A DNA stretch of 40,779 nucleotides. Source: a virus. Within the stretch, counting starts at the first letter, position 1, and each line of letters begins with the position of its first letter. Of the stretch, positions 14,777 through 20,097 are shown one piece after another. A program made the translations under genes and the position numbers. Location of the stretch: positions 1-40,779 of the IMG/VR virus record IMGVR_UViG_3300036979_000302; one strand, written 5' to 3'. The notes under the pieces were generated by a model. That model did no database searches and had not been told where the DNA came from. It saw only the letters and a program-made list of their open reading frames with translations.

Positions 14777-14961
14777 GTGACACGAAGGTTTATCTCGGCG
14801 ACGGATTATACGCGGACTTCGACGGGAATATGGTGATCCTCACTGCCGAGGACGGCACGAAGATCACGAACGTGGGCTATCTGGAGCCTGCGGTGCTGGC
14901 GGCGTTGTTGCGAACGCTGGCACTGTGGGGGCTGACGCAGAAGGAGGACGCGCATGAGTGA
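14773..14961 (+). CDS. Small hypothetical protein, 62 aa
   Basis: ATG 14773 overlaps the methyltransferase stop (ATGA). The product has beta-rich text (KVYLGDGLYADFDGNMVILT, then DGTKITNVGYLEP) followed by a helix (AVLAALLRTLALWGLTQKED). It could fold as a small barrel plus helix. The function is unknown. It overlaps the next gene by 8 nt. Confidence 0.75.
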   Translation: MSDTKVYLGDGLYADFDGNMVILTAEDGTKITNVGYLEPAVLAALLRTLALWGLTQKEDAHE

Positions 14962-15406
14962 CAATACGAAATGGTACTACGACAAAACAGACCATATGCG
15001 GTGTGGCGAGAACTACGAAGTGTACCACTTCTTACGTGGCGATGACCCAAAAGAGTGGACGTTACAGGAAGTCACCGTGTATCTTGGCAACATAGAGGCA
15101 GAGAACGTGCGGATGCACGGTGAGAACGACAAACTGCGAGCCGAGAACGAGCGTCAGGCGAATGTGCTCGACAACTGCGCACACGAGTGCGCCGAGGAGA
15201 AGATACGGCTGGAGTCGATCATATCTGACATGTGCAATGAGGCCCGAGAGTTGCGCGCCGAGGTGGCGCGGCTGCGTGCGGCGATGCAGGACAGCATCGA
15301 TGACCTCACCACATACGCAGAGGGGAAGGCATCGTTTGCGTTGGAGGATGTTGTGTTCTACGTACGCGCCGCCCTCGGGGCGGGGAAGGAGGAGATCGAT
15401 GCCTAA
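14954..15406 (+). CDS. Coiled-coil protein with Cys-containing ends, 150 aa
   Basis: AGGAGG precedes ATG 14954. The N-terminal 50 residues contain aromatic text (WYYDKTDHMRCGENYEVYHF). Residues about 50-120 are a long coiled coil (GENDKLRAENERQANVLDN, MCNEARELRAEVARLRAA). Cysteines occur at HMRC, NCAHEC and DMCN. It opens the run of small Cys-containing genes that continues to 17.9 kb. The function is unknown. Confidence 0.75.
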   Translation: MSDNTKWYYDKTDHMRCGENYEVYHFLRGDDPKEWTLQEVTVYLGNIEAENVRMHGENDKLRAENERQANVLDNCAHECAEEKIRLESIISDMCNEARELRAEVARLRAAMQDSIDDLTTYAEGKASFALEDVVFYVRAALGAGKEEIDA

Positions 15407-15599
15407 GAAGATTAGCGCCTGCCGCACGGAGGTGCTGGTGGTGTACCACTGCGACTTCAGGGACAAGTGCGACTACTTCATCCGTAACTACGCTGGGACT
15501 CTTTGCGACTATCTGCATGTAGAGGATAACACTTGTACCCTTCGCGCCGCACAGAGGGCGGGCCGCAAAGCGGCGAGGCAGAGAGGAGCGGCGAAGTGA
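15399..15599 (+). CDS. Cys-cluster small protein, 66 aa
   Basis: The frame runs from ATG 15399 (after AAGGAGG) to TGA 15597-15599. Cysteines at 8, 18, 24, 36 and 46 (YHCDFRDKCDYF, TLCDYLH, NTCTL) suggest a zinc- or iron-sulfur-stabilised fold, followed by a basic tail (RAGRKAARQRGAAK) able to bind nucleic acid. It is one of a set of short Cys-rich genes in this operon. No family is recognised. Confidence 0.75.
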   Translation: MPKKISACRTEVLVVYHCDFRDKCDYFIRNYAGTLCDYLHVEDNTCTLRAAQRAGRKAARQRGAAK

Positions 15600-15730
15600 G
15601 CGAGTTCTTGATCATCCTATCAAAGCTTTTTATCGGCGCGGTTGCTGGAATGGTGCTGACCGTAGCAGTCATTGTATTTTATTTGTGCTTTTCAAAATGC
15701 ATGGACAGGATATACAGGAGGAAGGCATGA
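15596..15730 (+). CDS. Small single-pass membrane protein, 44 aa
   Basis: GTG 15596 overlaps the previous stop (GTGA), and the end overlaps the next start (ATGA). Nearly the whole chain is hydrophobic (IILSKLFIGAVAGMVLTVAV, then IVFYLCF), with a basic end (RIYRRKA). The coupling on both sides supports translation. It could be a pinholin- or antiholin-like protein or a membrane anchor for the neighbouring Cys proteins. Confidence 0.65.
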   Translation: MSEFLIILSKLFIGAVAGMVLTVAVIVFYLCFSKCMDRIYRRKA

Positions 15731-16035
15731 GCACCGGAGATCATCCCATGTACTGCCCGTGCCCCAAAGGCAACAGGGATCAGTGCATCTACCACGATCA
15801 TGGGAAATGTGAGTACGTTAAGCCCGAGACCGAAATAGCAGAAGAAACCGATCGCTACGAGGCGCAGATCGCGGCGCAGTCCGCTGAGATCGAGCGGCTG
15901 CACGAGCACATCTACGCCGCATTTGGGATCCTTGAAGATACGCAGAAGCATTCCGATACCGAAGACGATCCGGGCGTTGGCGCACGGATAAGGTACTGGA
16001 TGCACGGAACCAAAAAAGAGATGCGAGCGCTGTAA
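15727..16035 (+). CDS. CxCx7Cx7C zinc-ribbon-like protein, 102 aa
   Basis: ATG 15727 follows ACAGGAGG. Residues 9-31 contain cysteines at 10, 12, 20 and 28 (MYCPCPKGNRDQC, then HGKCEYVKPET). The same spacing, and Ile after the third Cys, recur in the product of 16391-17221. A helical region follows (AQIAAQSAEIERLHEHIY). Four cysteines in this pattern usually hold one metal ion. The role is unknown; it may bind nucleic acid or protein. Confidence 0.78.
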   Translation: MSTGDHPMYCPCPKGNRDQCIYHDHGKCEYVKPETEIAEETDRYEAQIAAQSAEIERLHEHIYAAFGILEDTQKHSDTEDDPGVGARIRYWMHGTKKEMRAL

Positions 16036-16038
16036 TGG

Positions 16039-16209
16039 ATGGAATGCACTCCCACAACGACAGAGGCGCGGATCGGACTGCTGGAGAACTCCGTCGCCTC
16101 GCTCAAGCTCTGCGTGCCGCCACTGGAGGTGGAGAGCGTGCGGTGCGACTGTAATAAGACATCGTTCGTGGGACACGCAGAGAAGGCACAAACCAGGAGC
16201 GACGAATGA
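16039..16209 (+). CDS. Small protein sharing a motif with the 276-aa neighbour, 56 aa
   Basis: The frame runs from ATG 16039 to TGA 16207-16209, whose ATGA overlaps the next start. Its LLENSVASLKLCVPPLEVE closely matches KIETAVASLKLCTPPPEPE near the end of the 16391-17221 product. The C-terminus adds CDC and other polar residues. It looks like a partial duplication of the downstream coiled-coil gene that has kept its reading frame. A competing frame from ATG 16035 has no such similarity and was set aside. Confidence 0.6.
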   Translation: MECTPTTTEARIGLLENSVASLKLCVPPLEVESVRCDCNKTSFVGHAEKAQTRSDE

Positions 16210-16394
16210 GGGACACTAATCATTGCCGCCGCGAGACATGGTATCGCTGTTCCACCGCAGAGCGTGCCAATGATTGCATTTACAGAGAGCAATACGAAGA
16301 TAACGATCTCCTGTCCTGTAAGTACCGGATGGGCAATCAATGTTTGTCGTTAAAGGCGAAGAGGGCTTTGTTGAGCAAAAGGAGGAAGGCATGA
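16206..16394 (+). CDS. Cys-rich small protein, 62 aa
   Basis: ATG 16206 overlaps the previous stop and its own end overlaps the next start. Cysteines lie at 7, 15, 24, 38 and 46 (WYRCSTAERANDCIYRE, LLSCKYRMGNQCLS). The Cys-Ile-Tyr step and the final G-x-x-C echo the CxCx7Cx7C proteins on both sides. A basic end follows (KAKRALLSKRRKA). It is probably a metal-binding member of the same small family. Confidence 0.75.
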   Translation: MRDTNHCRRETWYRCSTAERANDCIYREQYEDNDLLSCKYRMGNQCLSLKAKRALLSKRRKA

Positions 16395-17221
16395 GCAAAG
16401 AATACATAGAACTGTCACAGCGCATCGAGCGGCTTGAGAAAGCAGCGAAGGAGCGTCACTCTGACGCGCAGCTCGATGCGCTCGTAGACATAGTGCGCGA
16501 GTCCAATACCCCACGTCCACATCCGACAGCAGAAGAGATGCGAGCCAAGCCCGCGCCCGAGGCGAACCGTAGCCTCTGCGCGTGCCCCATCGGAGCGGAG
16601 GAGCGGTGCATCCATCTCAATCAAGGACGTTGCGAGCACAGCAAGCCTGACACCGGCGCGCACGACGAGGAGGAGGTGACGCAGATGGGGATGGAGGAGC
16701 GGATCGCGAAGCTGGAGGAGACCGCTGACTCTCCATCGCTTCGGGGATGCAAACTGTGGGCGGACTGCACCACGCTGCTGCAACGCACCGCCGCGTTGGA
16801 GAAGATCACCTGCATCAAGGGGAACGAAAACGCGAACGCCATCGCGTCTGCCACCGCGAGGGTAGCGGCGAACGAGGTTCGCATCCTCGCGCTGGAGGAA
16901 AGACTCCAGACGGTATGGATCGCTCCGATAAACGCGCTGAAGGAGCGATGCGATGCGCTGGAGAGTATCGTCAAGGGCGACGACATCGCCACATCCTTTG
17001 TGAAGGATGCATGGCGCAAAGATATCAATGAGCGCATCGAGAAGATAGAGACAGCCGTCGCCTCGCTCAAGCTCTGCACCCCGCCGCCGGAGCCGGAAGT
17101 AGACGCGCGTGCAGATGAGCTCAAGTCAGCGCTCGCCGAGCTGCCCGAGAAGTTGCGAAAGGTCATCGCCGAAGAGCTGCCGCGGAGAGTTGTCAACCGA
17201 CGTATGGATCGGCGGGGGTGA
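16391..17221 (+). CDS. Long coiled-coil protein with CxCx7Cx7C insert, 276 aa
   Basis: ATG 16391 follows AAGGAGG. The chain consists of coiled-coil segments (IELSQRIERLEKAAKERH; RIAKLEETADSPS; LALEERLQTVW; INERIEKIETAVASLK) broken by a metal-site-like region at residues 62-88 with Cys 63, 65, 73 and 81. This has the same spacing as in the 15727 product, and both continue K-P-[DE]-T. The C-terminus is Pro/Glu-rich and then basic (EELPRRVVNRRMDRRG). It looks like an elongated oligomer displaying metal-binding knobs. Function unknown. Confidence 0.78.
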   Translation: MSKEYIELSQRIERLEKAAKERHSDAQLDALVDIVRESNTPRPHPTAEEMRAKPAPEANRSLCACPIGAEERCIHLNQGRCEHSKPDTGAHDEEEVTQMGMEERIAKLEETADSPSLRGCKLWADCTTLLQRTAALEKITCIKGNENANAIASATARVAANEVRILALEERLQTVWIAPINALKERCDALESIVKGDDIATSFVKDAWRKDINERIEKIETAVASLKLCTPPPEPEVDARADELKSALAELPEKLRKVIAEELPRRVVNRRMDRRG

Positions 17222-17225
17222 GCAG

Positions 17226-17576
17226 ATGAGCGACATTGGCAAGAAGCACGACGACGGCAAGCCCCGCATGGACCTGCTGCCACCGGACGCGATTTTCGCG
17301 GTGGCCGACGTGTTCACCTACGGCGCCGAACTGTACGGTGCGCGCGATTGGGAGAAGGGCCTGCCCTACGGACGCCTCTTCGCGGCTATTCTGCGACATC
17401 TTTTCGCCTGGTGGATGCGCGAAGAGGTCGATCGCGAGTCCGGCAAGTCGCACCTCGCGCATGCGGCCACCGGGGTACTCATGCTGCTCGCGATGTCACG
17501 ACGCCGACAGGATCTCGACGATAGGCCGAAAAATGTTTGTGCCGGCGTACCCATTGATACAAGTACGCAAAATTGA
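17226..17576 (+). CDS. MazZ/DUF5664-like dATP/dGTP pyrophosphohydrolase
   Basis: The 116-residue protein carries the family pattern: GKPRMDLLPPDAIFAVADVF, then YGAELYGARDWEKGLPYG, ILRHLFAWW, EVDRESGKSHLAHAATGVLM. The Glu, His and Asp residues in these blocks form the metal site of all-alpha NTP pyrophosphohydrolases. The family hydrolyses dGTP or dATP to the monophosphate and pyrophosphate; in aminoadenine (Z) phages the MazZ member supplies dGMP to PurZ. No PurZ-like gene or phage polymerase is present here, so a general dNTP-pool role is more likely. Confidence 0.87.
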   Translation: MSDIGKKHDDGKPRMDLLPPDAIFAVADVFTYGAELYGARDWEKGLPYGRLFAAILRHLFAWWMREEVDRESGKSHLAHAATGVLMLLAMSRRRQDLDDRPKNVCAGVPIDTSTQN

Positions 17577-17582
17577 TAATAT
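17554..17582 (+). promoter_or_regulatory. Sigma70-like internal promoter
   Basis: TTGATA (17554-17559) and TAATAT (17577-17582) are 17 bases apart. The element lies over the last codons of the pyrophosphohydrolase gene and would start transcription near 17589, giving a leader of about 110 bases before the gene at 17698. The two last plus-strand genes therefore may be expressed separately from the operon. Confidence 0.55.
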
Positions 17583-17584
17583 CC

Positions 17585-17656
17585 CCCGCCGCCGGGTTGC
17601 CGTTATGCTTGAAACCACGGAGCACTTGTTCTGCACTGAAGGCCGATGGCGGCGGG
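17585..17656 (+). other. Inverted repeat in the leader before 17698
   Basis: CCCGCCGCC (17585-17593) can pair with GGCGGCGGG (17648-17656), closing a 54-base loop. If transcription starts near 17589 the left arm is partly missing, so the pairing would matter mainly for readthrough transcripts from the upstream operon. This may distinguish the two messages; it is an inference from position only. Confidence 0.35.
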
Positions 17657-17697
17657 AATTTATTGCAAAAACTAGTAGCGAAACACGAGAGGTGAGA

Positions 17698-17949
17698 ATG
17701 CAAATTCACGAGACGTTTTCGAAAAAACCAGCATGGTTACTGTGCCCGCTACAGCGCCCACAGGATAACGACGTGGCGCTGTGCATGGCAGCATGGCAAG
17801 ATAGCCGCGCGTGTACGTTCGGCGCTTGCGGGGTGTACCGCGAGCTTGCCGGCGTGCTGAACGCACGAGACATTCTGTTGCGTCGTGTCGCCGAACTCGA
17901 GAATGATGCGATCGCGGCAGAGCATAGAAAGGTAGAAGCTGATGAGTAA
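17698..17949 (+). CDS. Cys-cluster protein, 83 aa
   Basis: ATG 17698 lies 5 bases after a GAGAGGTGA ribosome binding site; the frame upstream is open but is a shadow. Cysteines at WLLCPLQ, ALCMAAWQ, RACTFGACGVY give a four-Cys pattern like that of the other small proteins of the operon, followed by a helix (AGVLNARDILLRRVAELEND). It is the last recognised member of the Cys group. Function unknown. Confidence 0.72.
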   Translation: MQIHETFSKKPAWLLCPLQRPQDNDVALCMAAWQDSRACTFGACGVYRELAGVLNARDILLRRVAELENDAIAAEHRKVEADE

Positions 17950-18277
17950 AGAGCGCGAAGTCGTTAAAAAGCTGAGCCAGTTGATCGCCCGCGTAGAAAC
18001 CGCTGAAAAACTACCGATGCCCGACGAGGAGACGTTCCGAAGTAGAATTGTCCTCGGCTACGGCGTGACGGGGAGCGCCTTGGGGCCGGTGCATGTGGCC
18101 CTGCAGGAATGGCTTGCCACCGCCGGATCAGACTTGATCTGGAACGGTTTCCGTCAGTGGCTGGACTCGCGGAAGGTTGAGCTGTCGCACGAGATCGCCG
18201 TGACCAAGGACGAGCTACAGACGGAGTGGAAAGCCCTCGAGGCAGAAGCGGTCGTCGAGGACGTGAATCCAGTGTAG
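17942..18277 (+). CDS. Hypothetical protein, 111 aa
   Basis: It overlaps the previous gene by 8 nt and has a clear ATG. Text is helical at both ends (KEREVVKKLSQLIARVETAE; DELQTEWKALEAEAVVEDV) with a middle part LGYGVTGSALGPVHVALQEW. No family is recognised. It is the last gene of the plus-strand module, before the convergent junction with the late minus-strand genes. Confidence 0.75.
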   Translation: MSKEREVVKKLSQLIARVETAEKLPMPDEETFRSRIVLGYGVTGSALGPVHVALQEWLATAGSDLIWNGFRQWLDSRKVELSHEIAVTKDELQTEWKALEAEAVVEDVNPV

Positions 18278-18302
18278 TGCGCGGCTGCGGGGCGCGGCTT
18301 GC

Positions 18303-18533
18303 TCACGAGGTGATCATGTCGTGTCCGCCTTGCACGGGAGAGCGTTCGCGCATGGGGATGTTGCAGACCCCGCAGTGTAGCCGGTCGCGGCGATCACCGT
18401 GGAAGATGGGCTCGCAGTGCTCAAGGTCAGGCATTGTGGCATCGTCGGACATCTGCAGGCGCAGCACGCACGCGGCGTGGTAGTAGATCGTGTAGCCGTT
18501 CTGCACGGCCTTGTAGCCCACAATGTCTAGCAC
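18303..18533 (-). CDS. Small Cys/His protein, possible zinc finger
   Basis: The start used is GTG 18533 (reading LDIVGYKAVQNG after it); an ATG at 18587 is also in frame but lies inside the hairpin. The chain contains YHAACVLRLQM, HCEPIFHGDRRDR and LHCGVCNIPM, so several Cys and His residues are spaced as in treble-clef or ribbon metal sites. It is the most distal gene of the long minus-strand operon, 25 bases from the convergent plus-strand end. Only 60% of this call rests on the metal-site text; expression is unproven. Confidence 0.5.
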   Translation of the reverse strand: MLDIVGYKAVQNGYTIYYHAACVLRLQMSDDATMPDLEHCEPIFHGDRRDRLHCGVCNIPMRERSPVQGGHDMITS

Positions 18534-18566
18534 GCCTGCGATTGTACCAAGTCGCGCCGCGGAAGG

Positions 18567-18620
18567 CAAGATGGGCGGCCGGCGCATGGGTGCGCGCCAG
18601 CCGCCACAAAGAAAGAAGGA
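18567..18620 (-). terminator. Conserved hairpin element, copy B
   Basis: On the minus strand the arms 18605-18594 and 18585-18574 pair over 12 positions, one of them a G-U wobble, around an 8-base loop. The flanks TTTGTG before and ATCTTGC after match copy A at 7492-7543. It starts about 37 bases after the stop of the holin-like gene. The single arm difference from copy A keeps pairing in the minus-strand transcript but not in the opposite transcript, which supports an RNA role in this direction. Confidence 0.65.
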
Positions 18621-18641
18621 GTGAAAAGGAGCCGTTGATGG

Positions 18642-18845
18642 TTACTTTTTCGTTGGCTTCTTGTCGCCGTTACCGCTCAGCGCGCCAACCGACTTCTCTA
18701 TTGCTATCACGCCAGCGCCACCAAGCGCCAGATAGACGATCATCTGCACGTCGGCATCGCTTATCCGTAGCAATTCGTGCATTGCGATAATTATCATTGA
18801 CGTAATGATAATTATCGACTTTCGGCCACCGAGGAATTCGGTCAC
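18642..18845 (-). CDS. Holin-like two-helix membrane protein
   Basis: GTG 18845 overlaps the previous stop (GTGA). The 67 residues show two hydrophobic segments, about 10-28 (SIIIITSMIIIAMHELL) and 33-53 (VQMIVYLALGGAGVIAIEKS), a short loop between them and a basic, polar tail (NGDKKPTKK). Size, topology and position at the end of the tail module fit a class II-type holin that would release or trigger the wall enzyme. No sequence signature is specific enough to exclude another small membrane protein. Confidence 0.65.
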   Translation of the reverse strand: MTEFLGGRKSIIIITSMIIIAMHELLRISDADVQMIVYLALGGAGVIAIEKSVGALSGNGDKKPTKK

Positions 18846-19183
18846 AGTGTCACCGCCGCCGCGATGAGCGCCTTGAGCGCGATGCGTGCCGCGATTTCGA
18901 CGATTTCCGTGAGGCGTGCTATCGTTTCGCGTTCGACGATGATCTCGCGGCGGACAGCAATAAGCAGCACTTGCGCCTTCAAGTCCTTGAGGTTCTCGCG
19001 TGCCACATCGTCGCCACTTTGGTACGCACGCCAGAGGTACTTGCCGAACTCTTGCGTAAGCTGCTGGTCGTAAGCTCTGACGTCACCCTTGGCGTCGGAC
19101 AAAGTGTCCTTCACGATGTCCTCGAACTCAGACTTGATCGCTGCGACGATGTCGTTCTTGATGTTGTCGTTCGTCTCGCTCAT
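18842..19183 (-). CDS. Helical protein with hydrophobic C-terminus, 112 aa
   Basis: ATG 19183 overlaps the lipoprotein stop (ATGA). Residues 1-80 are soluble and helical (KNDIVAAIKSEFEDIVKDTL, YDQQLTQEFGKYLWRAYQSG). The last ~25 residues are a hydrophobic helix (IVEIAARIALKALIAAAVTL). It stands between a lipoprotein and the holin-like gene, so it could be part of the lysis set as a tail-anchored membrane protein. The function is unproven. Confidence 0.7.
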   Translation of the reverse strand: MSETNDNIKNDIVAAIKSEFEDIVKDTLSDAKGDVRAYDQQLTQEFGKYLWRAYQSGDDVARENLKDLKAQVLLIAVRREIIVERETIARLTEIVEIAARIALKALIAAAVTL

Positions 19184-19395
19184 TGCCGCGCCTCGTCCAG
19201 CGTGGCCTTCCACTCGGTGATCGTGCGAATACGCGTGGCCTTGTCGTCGATGCCGAGTGTCGTGTCGGTTTCGACGTACTTGACGTAGCGTTGGCCAATG
19301 GCATCATACGTCGCAACCTCGGCCGCGACGAATTGGCTGTTAAGCGCGCAACCGCAAGATAGCGCGAGCGCGAGCGCCGCAAGCATTGTCTTCAT
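19180..19395 (-). CDS. Small lipoprotein, 71 aa
   Basis: The signal reads MKTMLAALALALSCGCALNS, ending in adjacent Cys residues compatible with a lipobox, so it is probably anchored by lipid. The mature part is short and charged (VKYVETDTTLGIDDKATR). It resembles o-spanin (Rz1-like) proteins in size and lipidation and lies beside the holin-like gene, but it is not proline-rich. The i-spanin would have to be the 112-aa protein next to it, which has the wrong topology, so the spanin idea is weak. Confidence 0.7.
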   Translation of the reverse strand: MKTMLAALALALSCGCALNSQFVAAEVATYDAIGQRYVKYVETDTTLGIDDKATRIRTITEWKATLDEARQ

Positions 19396-20096
19396 ATCTT
19401 TGAACTCCCAACGTAATTCCTTGCCACTCGAGATCTCCCGACTACGTTTCGAGACACCCGAGAATTTGCAACACCGATAGACTGCGGAAGTATCGCATTG
19501 ACGTATGCGTTCCGCACCTGCACAGTGATTGTTGCTACCTGTGACGTGACGGTGATCGCCGTGACGATCGTGGCGTTATGCCCAGAAATTGAGATTACCA
19601 CGACATCGCAAGTGACGGACTGCGGTGCGTTCGCCGCCGTCGCTGTCGCATCGCGGACCTGCAGCGTGATTGCGGCCTTGTCGGCTGTCACGCTCGCGGC
19701 AGCGATGGATGTGGCATCGCGCGCCTGAACGATGATTGCTGCCTTTTGCGCGGTGACGGCGACGGCGGTCGTTATCGTGGCATCGCGCGCCTGAACGGTG
19801 ATCGTGGCCTTGTCGCAAGTGACGCTCTGTGGAGCGTTGGATGCGCTCGCCGTGGCGTCGCGCGCCTGCAGGACGATCGTCGCTTTGTCAGCGGTGACGG
19901 TGACGCCGCCAGGTGTCGCCGTGGCGTCGCGCGCCTGCAACGTGATTGCCGCCTTTTGCGCGGTGACGGTCTGCGGCTCATTTGCCGCCGCCGCGGTGGC
20001 ATCGCGGGCCTGCAGCACAATCGCGGCCTTGTCGGCCGTCACATTCTGCGCCGTGCCGAAGATATTCTGCAGTGTACGTAGAAGTAAGAGCGACAT
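19392..20096 (-). CDS. Eight-repeat beta-type structural protein, 234 aa
   Basis: After a short leader the chain is eight tandem repeats of 22-26 residues (about residues 18-205). The core is V-T-[AC]-[DQ]-K-A-[AT]-I-x-[LV]-Q-[AV]-R-D-A-T, followed by a variable small-residue spacer. Repeats 7 and 8 are degenerate. The alternating hydrophobic pattern suggests one beta-hairpin or solenoid rung per repeat. The basic C-terminus (NSRVSRNVVGRSRVARNYVG) is separate. It follows the fibre genes, so it is probably a virion surface or fibre protein. No family is recognised. Confidence 0.75.
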   Translation of the reverse strand: MSLLLLRTLQNIFGTAQNVTADKAAIVLQARDATAAAANEPQTVTAQKAAITLQARDATATPGGVTVTADKATIVLQARDATASASNAPQSVTCDKATITVQARDATITTAVAVTAQKAAIIVQARDATSIAAASVTADKAAITLQVRDATATAANAPQSVTCDVVVISISGHNATIVTAITVTSQVATITVQVRNAYVNAILPQSIGVANSRVSRNVVGRSRVARNYVGSSKI

Positions 20097-20097
20097 A

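Noticed and set aside
17226-17576. Aminoadenine (Z) genome
   Set aside because: The MazZ-like gene alone is not enough; no PurZ-like adenylosuccinate synthetase or matching polymerase was found.
18434-18790. Plus-strand gene starting at ATG 18638 behind a good ribosome binding site
   Set aside because: It runs antisense to the holin-like gene, gives basic low-complexity text, and the purine-rich upstream region is part of hairpin copy B.
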